Below are positions 37,268 through 46,339 of a DNA stretch of 64,000 bases, piece by piece. Source of the DNA: Podocnemis expansa (taxonomy: Eukaryota > Chordata > Testudines > Podocnemididae). The position numbers and the translations under genes were made by a program. The stretch lies in assembly GCA_007922195.1 (NCBI GenBank), contig ML681963.1, positions 135,406,625 to 135,470,624 on the forward strand, in the 5' to 3' direction. The notes beneath the pieces were generated by a model. It had not been told where the DNA came from and did no database searches. It saw only the letters and a list, made by a program, of their open reading frames with translations. How positions within the stretch are numbered: position 1 is the stretch's first letter; each line of letters opens with the position of its first letter.

Positions 37268-37361
37268 AGTGTGACAAATAAATGCATTAGTCTTTATAAG
37301 TGCCATGCGCCTTCTTGTTTGTTTTGCTGAACTAGACTAACATGGTACCCCTTTGGAACTT
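37268..37361 (-). mobile_element. tRNA-type SINE
   Basis: Read on the minus strand: GTTCCAAAGGGGTACCATG, TTAGTCTAGTTCAGC, then a body ending TAAAGACTAATGCATTTATT. This is the ordinary arrangement with no inverted 3' copy. Confidence 0.75.
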
Positions 37362-37615
37362 ACTACCTGATATTTCATAAAACTTCTGCAGGATCTTTTC
37401 CCCATCCTATCTTTTGTAGTTCCACAATGCTGTCTTTCTTTCAGCTTTGCACATGATTACAGCTCCAAATATTCAATAGCAACAGCAACAACAACAACCA
37501 CCCAGGGTCTGAACAGTAACCAACTCATTTGATAGCCTAAAATACATTTCTGTGGAGGCTGCCTGAGGTTTGCATCTTGCTATCCACTTCCAAACAAGAT
37601 AAAAATCTTGCCAAG

Positions 37616-37722
37616 TTCCAAAGGGGCAGCTGTGTTAGTCTATTAATCCACGAAAGCACATGCAAAAAATAAATCTGTTAGTCTTTAGGTGCCACAGAAC
37701 TCCTTGTTTCTTTTCGCCTGAG
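37616..37722 (+). mobile_element. tRNA-type SINE, inverted body only
   Basis: The head GTTCCAAAGGGGCAGCTG with TGTTAGTCTATT is followed by CACGAAAGCACATGC, then by TTAGTCTTTAGGTGCCACAG. Relative to the head, the body appears only in the inverted sense, which fits partial loss from a foldback copy or the full-length family form. Confidence 0.65.
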
Positions 37723-38280
37723 GTTTGAAATTGAATCCCAACAGGTAATGTCTAATATCTTCACATAAAACAATCAACTTTATATCTGATTGGGATTTGG
37801 ATTTGTTTACCAATGATGTAAACAGGTAGTTGACAACTAATTTTCAGAATTTAGAACCTGATGGTGAGTTTCTTTCCAACCAATCAGGGGACCTGGAGTA
37901 TTTAAATGAAAGTGTTCACAATGGTTTCCTGCCCTTTTTTTATTGCTCATCACTCCTTAATTCAGCTGTTATATATGGGTTCCTCTCTCTGCTTTTTCCA
38001 CTGCAATAGTAAATATTAGAAGAGGTTCTGCAGCATACAATCATTATTCAGACTGATTGTTTGGAACTTAGTTATGTAATCAGGCACATAATAAGTGACC
38101 TGATTTTACTAAAGTATTGAGCAGCCCTAGCTCACACTGACTTGAAAAATCAGGCTGCTCACTTAAGCATCTAAAGTTGGGTACCCAAGTTGAAATAATT
38201 TGGATGTGGGATTTCAAATTGTTCAGAAAACCAAGTCCTAAGAGGAAATGATCATCTGAAACACCTGCTGTAGTTGCTAA

Positions 38281-38390
38281 GTTCCAAAGGAGTAGCTGTG
38301 TTAGTCTTGTTCAGCAAACCAAACAAGGAGTCCTGTGGCACTTTTAAAGACTAATACATTTATTTATTGCATGAGAGAAAATCCCATGTT
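38281..38390 (+). mobile_element. tRNA-type SINE
   Basis: The copy has GTTCCAAAGGAGTAGCTG, then TTAGTCTTGTTCAGC, GGAGTCCTGTGGCAC and TTTTAAAGACTAATACATT, an ordinary head-body arrangement. It lies 260 bp from the provirus. Confidence 0.8.
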
Positions 38391-38733
38391 GTCAAATACA
38401 CTGAAGAGGGGGAACTTGCTAAAGTTGAGGTATTTGCAGCTGCTGAATATGTCCCTTTTTGCAGTGGGTTCATACAAGCTTGATAAATATTTGATATGAT
38501 TTATATTTTGGAAGAAATTCTTCTGTCAGATAGGGAGGTAAACTCTAATTCATATGAATGGGAGTTGTGCGTAAGTATCCAATGACATAATTCCCTTGAA
38601 AAGAAGAAGGGTAGATGATCCAAAATCAAAAATCCTTATTGCTCAGCAGTACTGTTACCCCAAGTTTGGGGGTCTGGGAACTGTCTTGGAGCCGAAGGAG
38701 TCAAAGACCAACTTTTAGAGTGAAAGGAAAACC

Positions 38734-38739
38734 TTTATT
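38734..38739 (-). terminator. LTR polyadenylation signal
   Basis: AATAAA on the minus strand lies about 70 nt past the TATA box, where R is expected. It is also present in the other LTR. Confidence 0.75.
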
Positions 38740-38805
38740 GCCTTTTCAGACATAAAGGGGTCCCTGACCTTGGGGAGAGGAACCCAGTACAGCAAAAACA
38801 AGTGG

Positions 38806-38919
38806 ATTTTATACATTTGCAGTCTCAACCCATTGGTTGGTTTTCAAACCCATCATTAGCATGTATGTTATCATTGGTTCCCGTACAGACTGCGCATGTA
38901 TCTTATTGGTTATAATACA
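38806..38919 (-). promoter_or_regulatory. LTR promoter boxes (TATA and three CCAAT)
   Basis: On the minus strand TATAAAAT lies at 38813-38806, preceded by CCAAT boxes at 38836-38832, 38877-38873 and 38919-38915. The order and spacing are those of a retroviral U3 promoter. Transcription would run toward ABCC8, which has the same orientation 8 kb further on. Confidence 0.7.
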
Positions 38920-39152
38920 AAACTTTATATTTGCATACAAGTATGTAACTAATGTATCCTTCCAAAAGTATCAATTTATGAACAACAATCACCAGTAGCT
39001 GTCAATCTAAGGAACTAGAAATTTCCCCAAGTGTGTGGAATTCCCCTATCAAACATTAAGGGGGTTTCCATTTTTCCTTTCCCAAGACTCCATTTTACGT
39101 TATGGCAGAGAGTTTAGCTGATAAAGGAATCAGTATTTTCCTTCTGCCTTCA

Positions 39153-39165
39153 GTCTCCCCCCTTT
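39153..39165 (-). other. Polypurine tract
   Basis: AAAGGGGGGAGAC on the minus strand directly abuts the 3' LTR. This is the plus-strand primer site for reverse transcription and it fixes the LTR edge. Confidence 0.9.
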
Positions 39166-39248
39166 GAGACATCTGTTTCATTTAAATATACACTGATGTG
39201 TCATTTAAAGGTGATAGAAACAATAATATCTTACAGCTTACCTTGTTG

Positions 39249-39350
39249 GGTTAGGGGGCCCAGTCCACATCGAGTGGACCGGGCACGCCCATAAAGGGTT
39301 AGGGGGCCCAGTCCCCCTTCTGTGGTAGACCGGGCACGCCCATAAAGGTG
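39249..39350 (-). promoter_or_regulatory. Two tandem hairpins in the proviral 3' untranslated region
   Basis: A unit of about 50 bp is present twice (39249-39296 and 39297 to about 39348). In RNA sense each contains GCCCGGTC...GACTGGGC. The first forms an 11-bp stem (39258-39268 with 39274-39284) closed by a 5-nt loop; the second (39306-39335) keeps the stem base but has changed its upper stem and loop. The place, between env and the polypurine tract, is where some simple retroviruses carry RNA-export elements. The function is inferred, not shown. Confidence 0.5.
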
Positions 39351-39659
39351 AGGGTGGGTAAGAGTCTAGTTCCTCGGAGATATGGGTATCCCCTGCTTGA
39401 AACCCTAACAGATAGGTGGATGTTGCAAGAAGTTAAGAAGTTTACAGACAACAAAGTCAAAATAATGAAAACACTGGATGGAGGTTTCTAGCTGAAAAGA
39501 GAGGAAAACATGAAAATGTAAACAAACAGAAATAGATTAGTTTTTACCATTGCGGAAGTTGAAGTCCACCAACAATTTTTGGGTGGATTTTAACTTGATG
39601 GCTTATCACACTCAAGATCTGTGGTGTGGATAGCCATAATATGCTTAGGAGAGTGTGAA

Positions 39660-39898
39660 TGCGGTTTAAGTCCTCGGACAGTTTGACAACAAGCCGGAAG
39701 ACAGTGTATACAACAACAACAGATAATTGTTATGATCGCTAAAGTTAAACCAATACCAAATAAACTTCATAACCAGGAGAAATTAGGTAACCAAGAGAAA
39801 ATAGAGTTCCATATGGAACTCCATCAATTCGACCACCATTCAGACCAAGAAGATTCGGCCATACGGGGCAGTTCTGCTATTTTTGCTATGTGTTCTGC
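39660..39898 (-). pseudogene. Env transmembrane anchor and tail region, after the stop
   Basis: Beyond the env stop, the minus strand can still be read in pieces as env-like sequence: a Trp-rich membrane-proximal stretch, then an Ile/Leu-rich hydrophobic segment followed by several Cys. Further stops interrupt it. It is the remnant of the TM anchor and tail. Confidence 0.6.
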
Positions 39899-41008
39899 TC
39901 ATTGAATAACAAAGTCATCGTTATCAGGAATATAAACACAACATTCTTGGCCAATCAGTGCACAAGTGCCTCCTTTGGAAGCTAGGATAATGTCAAGGGC
40001 TAATCTGTTTTGGATAACCATTTGCCTTATGGCTTTTTGTTCTGTCACCAGCGCAATTAGAGATTCACCAGTGTCATTTGCTAATATCTCAACTACAGCT
40101 TGTAAGCGCCACATAGCTCGGTTAAGACTTAAAAATAGTCCATATCGGGTAAGGGGTTTATACCATTGCACATATTTCTTAGATTGTTCTAAGTCTCTAT
40201 AGTTTTGAAGCCTAACAGAGGGAAGAGTTGAAACTATGCGACTAGGGGGTACAAGAATAGCGGGGTAACAAGTCCCTCTCCATTGTGGGGGTAGGCAACG
40301 ATAAGCTCTATCACCACATACCCAATAATGACCAATATAGGCACATAATGGTTGAATTGAAAATACCGATGATGTCAGAGACCAAGCCCAGGTACCATAA
40401 TAGCCTTTAAAATTTACAATAATAGGATTTTCACTCGTGCAGTTAATTGTAGGAGAACAAAAAAATACATCTTGGAAGGATACACATGAACCATTCTGAC
40501 TGTCTGTGTTATAATAAGGCGTACAACTAAAATTGATTTGTTTGATTATGGAACCTTCTCTGATAGTTGCTATAGATGCGTTTCCCTTTAGAATAGTGAA
40601 ATTACAATGGGATGAGCCTACATAGGGGCCCGTTCCATTATAGGTCCAACACCACTGTCCAATAGTGGGGATAACAAAAAGAAATGAACTGGCGTTAAAC
40701 CCTACTGAGCTCCATGAACCATTAAAGTTAGAATAATTAAATCCTAACGATCCCCACGTATTATTTAATCCAGAAAAGAGCAAAAAGCCTTGTGTGGGGT
40801 CACTATTGCGCACTAGATCACTTGAATTAAGTGGCATAGGAAGAAGAGGGAATCCTTCTCCAGTGCTTACTGGCATCCAAGTACAAACCCAACATTTTGT
40901 TTGATTATATGCACGTGCTACTTCACTAGATAGAGTAATAAAGGTATTACGGTTATGGCCTGCACATATTTCAAGGGAGACTATTAGAAGAATCCACAAT
41001 TTGATCAT
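39899..41008 (-). pseudogene. env: Proviral env, truncated before the membrane anchor
   Basis: The frame is open for 369 codons from ATG at 41008 (a GTG two codons earlier is not a plausible start). A signal peptide covers about residues 1-17. CWVC at residues 39-42 matches the CXXC motif of gammaretroviral SU, and about a dozen N-glycosylation sequons follow. Near the end are an immunosuppressive-domain-like segment (from about residue 333) and a CX6CC motif (about 349-357), typical of gamma-type TM. I see no furin site and no clear fusion peptide. The stop comes before the anchor. The whole ectodomain is short for this family, so internal loss is possible. Confidence 0.88.
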
Positions 41009-41046
41009 TTTCACAGAATTTTAACAAATGTTAGAGTAGCCCTTGT

Positions 41047-41238
41047 TTATAATAATCCGTTGTCTTGTATCCTTTTAAGGGCCCGAAGACAACACACGAA
41101 TAGGCAAAATCCAATTCCTAACAATAATAAGGTAATGACAATCCCAAGGGCCAGTCCAAGGGTCAGTCCATGAATAAGGTAAGAATTGGTTTTAGAAGTA
41201 CAGTTCATAGTCCAAGTCCGAATATTACAGATCAACAT
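41047..41238 (-). CDS. Small membrane-protein ORF between pol and env
   Basis: The 63-codon frame opens with ATG and ends 38 nt before the env ATG. The product has a short N-terminal part with one glycosylation sequon (Asn12-Cys-Thr), one strong hydrophobic segment (about residues 24-48, LGLALGIVITLLLLGIG), a Cys-Cys pair at its inner edge, a basic stretch (LRALKRI) and a C-terminal Leu-Leu. It looks like a type III or tail-anchored membrane protein. It is intact while gag, pol and env are broken. I know of no gene at this place in gammaretroviruses. It could instead be a displaced env anchor/tail piece. Confidence 0.5.
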   Translation of the reverse strand: MLICNIRTWTMNCTSKTNSYLIHGLTLGLALGIVITLLLLGIGFCLFVCCLRALKRIQDNGLL

Positions 41239-41319
41239 ATACTGCTAGGATATTCAGATCACGCAGTCCAAATATCCTAGCGTGGACGGTTGTCCTGTCA
41301 CGTTCCGTGACTCGATAAA

Positions 41320-42075
41320 TCAAGGTGGGGGTGCGGGGTTCTTTGATCGCTTAAACAGAAAGCATAAATCCTCAATAGGTTCCACAGTCCAATCTGATGA
41401 CGGGGTTTTCGGAGGAGGAAGGTCTGGGGGGGTAGCTTTCTTTACGTGGGAATGATGGACCCAGGCCTTCACTCCCTCCAGCTTGAGTGAAGTATTAGTG
41501 GTAAGTAGCACTTGCAGTGGTCCTTTCCACCTGGGTTCCAAGGGGGTCTTGTTCCATTTCTTTAGAAAGACCCAATCTCTGGGATGCAAAGGATGAACAG
41601 CTTCTGTCAGCTGCCCAGGTGATGCCTCTTGAAGAGACCTGTGAAGGGACTGAACTATACGAGACAGGTTACGCACATAGTCAGTTACAACCTTTTGACC
41701 TATTTCTGCTTCTGCCCTAGCCGTGGGACAGGCTGGACCAATAGGATATGGCCGGCCATACAATACTTCAAAGGGGTTAACTTTAGCTGAACCCCTGGGG
41801 AGGATTCTAACTCTCAGCAAGGCCAGTGGTAAAGCTTCTGGCCACGGTAGAGAAGTTTCTTGGGCAAGCTTGGTGAGTGTACCTTTGAGGGTGCGATTCA
41901 TACATTCTACAATACCATTAGCCTGGGGATGCCAAGAAGAATGGTATCTCCAAGGAATATACAATCTCTCAGCAACCAGCTTCACCACCTTGGCCACGAA
42001 TGCTGCCCCATTATCTGATTCAATACCTTCCCATGGAATGCCAAATCGAGGAATGATTGTGTTCCCCGTTTTCCA
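41320..42075 (-). pseudogene. pol: Proviral integrase, N-terminal half missing
   Basis: The frame keeps the second catalytic Asp (ESDNGAAF) and the Glu (NGIVECMNRTLKG) of the DDE core and a gamma-type C-terminal domain with KGPLQVLLTT and WVHHSHVK. The zinc-binding N-terminus and the first catalytic Asp are absent, removed by the deletion that joins RNase H to mid-core at about 42062. It ends just before the small ORF. Confidence 0.9.
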
Positions 42076-42835
42076 CAAAACTGCTTCCATCTGTAAAGAC
42101 CTCAAGATCAACATTTTCAAGGGGAATATCGGTGAGGTCCGTGCGAGGCAACAAGATCTCATCGAGAATCTGTATACAATTATGTTCTAGTTCTCCAGTC
42201 ACAGGCAAGAGAGTGGCAGGATTAAGAATATTACTGGTTTTACATATAAGACCCAGGGTGTCCAACAATAAGGCTTGGAATTGAGCTATCCGCTGTTGGG
42301 AGCAGAAATGAGAGCCTTTATTTTCCAACACAGCCAGGATCGAATGTGGGACAAATAGAATCAAATCAGCTCCCAGAGTTAGCTTCAAGGCCTTTTTGAC
42401 TAATGCAGCGGCAGCTGCAACAGCTCGTAAGCAAGCTGGCCATCCGCAAGCTACTGGATCTAATTGCTTGGATAAATAAGCTACAGGTCGACGTTGGCCC
42501 CCAAACTCTTGGGTCAAAACCCCTGAGGCTATACCTTTATATTCGTGCATAAAAAGCTGAAATGGTTTGCAGGGATTTGGTAAGCCCAGAGCTGGGGCTG
42601 ATATCAAAGCTGCTTTCAAGCGCTTGACAGCATCCCTTTCTGCTCTCCCCAGATGAGGCAAATCCTGTTCTGGCCCTTGAAGGGCTGCATAGAGTGGCTT
42701 GGCTAGGGAACCGAAGTCAGGAATCCAGTTATATACAATACGACAATACCCCACTAAACCTAAAAATGCCCTTAATTCCTTCTTGGTGGTGGGTAGGGAG
42801 TACTGACAAATGACTTCCTCTGTCTGCAGTGAGCT
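42050..42835 (-). pseudogene. pol: Proviral RT connection and start of RNase H
   Basis: The open frame carries the RT connection (RRPVAYLSKQLDPVACGWP, LNPATLLPV) and the first RNase H motif (FTDGSS), then runs straight into integrase sequence out of frame. Most of RNase H is lost. It is in a different frame from the RT fingers/palm upstream, so there is a frameshift near 42830. Confidence 0.88.
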
Positions 42836-43480
42836 CCCTGTGGCCGGGCGTAAGGGTAAAGCCGAGATAGTGTATCCAGGACTGACAAATCTGCACTTTG
42901 GTGCGAGATACCTTAAATCCTTCCACGGCTAAAAAGTTGAGCAATGAAATGGTGCCTTGCGTACAGCTCGGAGAAGTGGGTGCCGCAATCAAAATATCAT
43001 CTACATCTTGGAGAACACAAATCTGGTCAGGTGCCTGCCACAGATGTAGGCGTTCTGCCAGAGCTGTGCCAAACAAAGTAGGGCTGTTTTTGAACCCTTG
43101 AGGCAAAATGGCCCAAGCCAGTTGAATTTTTCCCCCATCTGGACTTTCCCATTCAAAGGCAAAAAGTGCCTGAGACTCTTGAGTAATTGGAATAGTAAAG
43201 AAAGCATCCTTTAAGTCGAGTACAGTAAAGACCTTGGCGTCAGGGGGAATCTGTGTGATTAGAGTATATGGGTTCGGGACTATGGGATAGACAGCTTGTG
43301 TAATATTATTTATGGCCTGCAAGTCATGAACTAAACGAATCCCACCGTCTTTCTTCGGGATAACCATGATCGGAGTATTAAAAGCCGACTGAATTGGAGT
43401 CAATAAACCAAACTCTAAGAATCTGTCAATTAAAGGCTTAAGTTTCTGGTGAATACTAAGGCTGAGAGGATATTGGCAGA
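42830..43480 (-). pseudogene. pol: Proviral reverse transcriptase fingers and palm
   Basis: Gamma-type RT blocks are in order: PKKDGGIRLVHDLQAIN, VLDLKDAFF, LPQGFKNSPTLF and the catalytic QDVDDIL. The usual Tyr of YxDD is Asp here (codon GAT), which would be expected to cripple polymerisation. The frame is the same as pro, but a stop at 43533 separates them, and a frameshift near 42830 ends it. Confidence 0.92.
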
Positions 43481-43532
43481 TACAGACTGGCTGCGCTCCC
43501 TGTTTTAATGATATTGGGACTGGGGGAACGTT

Positions 43533-43970
43533 TCATGGCCTTCCCGGTGTTCCATCAGCCCAAATCCATGGAGCAACTGCATCATCAATTTCAACAGGTA
43601 TTAATGAGCCAGGTGTTTGGGGTTGCTGCAAAAAGGCTAAGTGGTTGATTGCCATATCCCTTGGGATGGTTAATTCACAGATTTTTCCATTAAAGCTTAA
43701 GGTAGCTCCTAGTTTCGCAAGCACATCTCTTCCTAGTAGAGCCACTAGACAATCAGGCAAAAGCAAAAACTGGTGCTTAAAATGATAACCATTAACTTTG
43801 CAATTAATATTCTGCAAAAACAATGCATTTTGCATTGTTCCAGTAGCTCCTTGCACTTTAGTGCTAGAGGCTGACAATGGGATTCCATAATCTGAGGGTA
43901 ACACAGAAAAGGCTGATCCTGTGTCAATTAACATGGAAATTGGACGGTCCCCTACCTTTAACTGTATCAT
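43533..43970 (-). pseudogene. pro: Proviral protease region
   Basis: The aspartic protease has the active-site motif LIDTGSAFSV and the C-terminal motif LLGRDVLAKLG. It lies in the same frame as gag, 16 codons after the gag stop, so it fits synthesis by stop-codon readthrough. It ends at a TGA (43535-43533) before RT. Retroviral proteases more often read DTGA; Ser occurs in some. Confidence 0.88.
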
Positions 43971-44018
43971 GGGGTCTGGCCCTGGGGGGTCAGGGGCTTC
44001 TTCAGACCCCCAATACCG

Positions 44019-44837
44019 TCATTGTGAGCTTTGAATATGCATAGCCCGAGAGGGAGGTTCTAGGCTTTTATTTTTATTCGAGGGACATTCATTTCCCAAA
44101 TGCCCTTCTTGTTTGCAGATTCGGCACTGGTTTCTAGACAGAGGAGTTCCTTTATTCCTATCTTGACCATTTAATCTATACCCTTCGTCCCCCACCTGTC
44201 TGCCTCTTTGAATCCCTCTTCTGCAAGATCTCTCTCTACACCTTATGGATGTAGGCTGAAGAGCTGCAAGCAGAGCTAACTGTCGGCGTTGTTCCCTCTT
44301 CTCTTCACGCTTCTCAGTTTCTTGTTCTCTTCCATTAAAGACTTTAAAAGCAATTTCTAACAACTGTGCAGGGTCCATATTTAAGGGCCCTTCTAATTTA
44401 TTCAATTTCTTCCAAATATCCGGGGCTGAATTGGATAAAATAACTGAATTGAACATAGCCCGGTTGGCAGCATCGTCAGGGTCCAATGCTGTCCACTGTC
44501 GAAAGGCTACCCACACTCTTTCGAAAAACTGAGAAGGGGATTCATTTTTTCCCTGAACCGTTGCATAAACTTTATTCATGTCGCGTCTTCTAGGAATTCC
44601 ATTTCTAAACCCAACTGTAATACATTCTCGGTATGTGTTTAAATGTGTCCTATGTGCATCATTATTATAATCCCACTGCGGTCTTTGTGCTGGCCAGATC
44701 TCCTCGAGCTGAGGTCCCCCAGCCACAGCCGGACAAGATCTCCTCTCAGCTTCCTTGCAACCCGCAGCCATTACCAAGATTCTTTCCTCTCCAATTAGTA
44801 ATATGGCCAAAAATTGTTGGACATCATCATATGTGGG
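44019..44837 (-). pseudogene. gag: Proviral gag, capsid C-terminal part and nucleocapsid
   Basis: It continues the capsid in the same frame after an amber stop. It contains the major homology region (QGKNESPSQFFERVWVAF), a charged coiled stretch rich in Glu/Arg and one CCHC zinc knuckle (CRICKQEGHLGNEC), which packages the RNA. Gag ends at TGA (44021-44019), followed by CGG and the pro frame. Confidence 0.92.
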
Positions 44838-45413
44838 CTAATGAGTCCCACAGATGGATTCAAATAAATTTGCCATTCGAATTGGATCAGTGGAATAGTC
44901 CGGGTTTTGGTTCTTCCAATTAAACAGATCTGAGGTTTGAAAGGGTGTATACTGAAAAGCCCTTAAATATTCCCCAGCATGTTCAGGGCAAGTGTCTGGT
45001 TCCACCACCTCACGGAGAGGACATGTCCTATTGGGCTCTCCCAACTTTGCATACCCAAATTGAACAGGAGCCTGAGCAACGTCCCGAAGACCATATCTAC
45101 AGTTAGTCCCCTTTTCTGTTTCCTGAGAGTCACTGTCCTCCTGACAGGCCACAATATCTGCTTTTTCCCTTATTATTTGATCCTGGCCTCCCTCCACATC
45201 AGAAGCGGATGTCTGATTAGTCTGAGGCAGAGTGGCAAAATGCGGTTGCCCCTCAGCCTGATTTGTGTCTTCCCTTGGATGTGCTGCAGGACGTGAAACC
45301 AGCGGGTATGGTGGTGGAGGAATCTCTGGAGGATCCTGTGATAGCACAGGAGGGCCTACTTTCCTCCGCTCATCCTTTGACTTTGCCAACAGAATCTTGG
45401 CCCCCCTGGGCAC
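44838..45413 (-). pseudogene. gag: Proviral gag, p12-like and capsid N-terminal part
   Basis: The Pro-rich segment contains PPPPYPL, a PPxY late-budding motif, near residue 33. The capsid start follows, with FQTSDLFNWKNQNPDYSTDP. The frame has no ATG at its left limit (GTG preceded by a stop), so it is an internal piece. It ends in TAG at 44840-44838, after which capsid sequence continues in frame. Confidence 0.9.
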
Positions 45414-45423
45414 TTATATTTTT

Positions 45424-45708
45424 CTAAGTGTCGGCAGATCTCCATGAACCCCCCGTGGCCACCTCATGTTCGTCCCATTTTCCTGTCCGTTGCATAAATA
45501 GTAGCAACTGCAGAATCACAGTATATTCTAAGGACCCGAACTCTGGCCATTGTACTTCTCCCTCTAGCATATAATATGGCCATGATAAAGTACACCATTG
45601 GATAATTTTTTCCCTGGAGTAATCCTGTAACCCTAGATGACCCCGATTCTTTAAGACCCAAGACAAGGGGGAATTTTTGGGAATGCTTACGCTACTCCCT
45701 TGACCCAT
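45424..45708 (-). pseudogene. gag: Proviral gag, matrix part
   Basis: Gag starts at ATG (45708) with Met-Gly-Gln-Gly-Ser-Ser, a myristoylation-type N-terminus that targets the membrane. The helix-rich matrix core includes SWPYYMLEGEVQWPEFG. It goes out of frame with the downstream gag piece near 45430-45450, next to a GGGGGG run. Confidence 0.85.
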
Positions 45709-46317
45709 TTTCCTGCCAAAACTCTATGCGCTCTATTCCTTTCTGTCAGGCCACTCCTGAAGGGGGGGGGGGGACGTCTCCCAAGAGCTAAATGAAAGGC
45801 AACCCCTGTCTAACCCACAGATCTCTCTTACACTACACTTTCATGCAATACACAAGAGGGAAGGGTTGCGGGTTCGTCAGAGCGGTGCCCGGTGCAAAGA
45901 CACAAAGGAGGTGCCCAGTCCACCGCCCTTGCTTTCAAGATGCTGCCGGTCACTGCCGTGAAGCTCGCAGCAGGCTTGGGGCAGCTACGGTGGACAGGGA
46001 CTTCGTTCACTCCTGCTTCCTATGACAAACAACAAAACAAACTGACAAAACACCTTACAGACCCCAAGGGCCAAGCCCTTTACTCACCAGTCGTAGTTCT
46101 AACAGCGAAGCTGGACTCCTGAACTCTGTTCCTGCTACAAACTTTATTAAACAGGAAAGGAGGAGAGACTCCCTATCGGTCTTCTTCACCCCAAGGACTC
46201 CACTCGGCTGTTGGCTCACTCGAAGGAAGGCTCCCAGCTCAGCAGTATTTTTCCCTGGTGTGTGTTACCGCTGGCGGGTGGTAGATTGTCCATTCGAAGC
46301 GAGACCAAGACCTCGAT
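45709..46317 (-). other. Proviral 5' leader
   Basis: About 600 nt lie between the primer site and the gag ATG, where the packaging signal and env splice donor would be. A G run (about 45763-45773) is present. I could not define a packaging structure. Open frames on the plus strand here are chance. Confidence 0.7.
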
Positions 46318-46335
46318 GTCCCGGCGGAGTCACCA
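46318..46335 (-). other. Primer-binding site, tRNA-Arg(UCU)-like
   Basis: TGGTGACTCCGCCGGGAC on the minus strand, 4 nt from the LTR end, matches the 3' end of vertebrate tRNA-Arg(UCU) as I remember it, except T for C at the fourth base. Confidence 0.75.
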
Positions 46336-46339
46336 AAAC

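Larger units (their letters stand above)
31061..38652. other. Intergenic region between the ABCC8 CpG island and the provirus
   Basis: No gene was recognised. It contains a tandem repeat within TACCAGAT-ended elements (31230-32424), a hAT element (33238-33788), a second SINE family (34250-34440), a MIR-like remnant (35815-35965) and three tRNA-type SINEs (37268-37361, 37616-37722, 38281-38390). An (AAAC)n-like tract lies near 35180-35210. The rest (32425-33229, 34441-35814, 35966-37267, 37723-38280) shows nothing I can identify. Confidence 0.8.
38653..39152 (-). repeat. 3' LTR, full length (500 bp)
   Basis: It runs on the minus strand from TGAAGGCAGAAGG to GGGGTAACA, with TG...CA ends. It directly follows the polypurine tract. 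Compared with the 185-bp copy at 46340 it keeps an extra 315 bp (38785-39099) with the promoter boxes. The shared 185 bp differ at two positions. Confidence 0.93.

Noticed and set aside
45792..46122. Plus-strand frames within the proviral leader
   Set aside because: They are antisense to the retroviral RNA, short, and without features.
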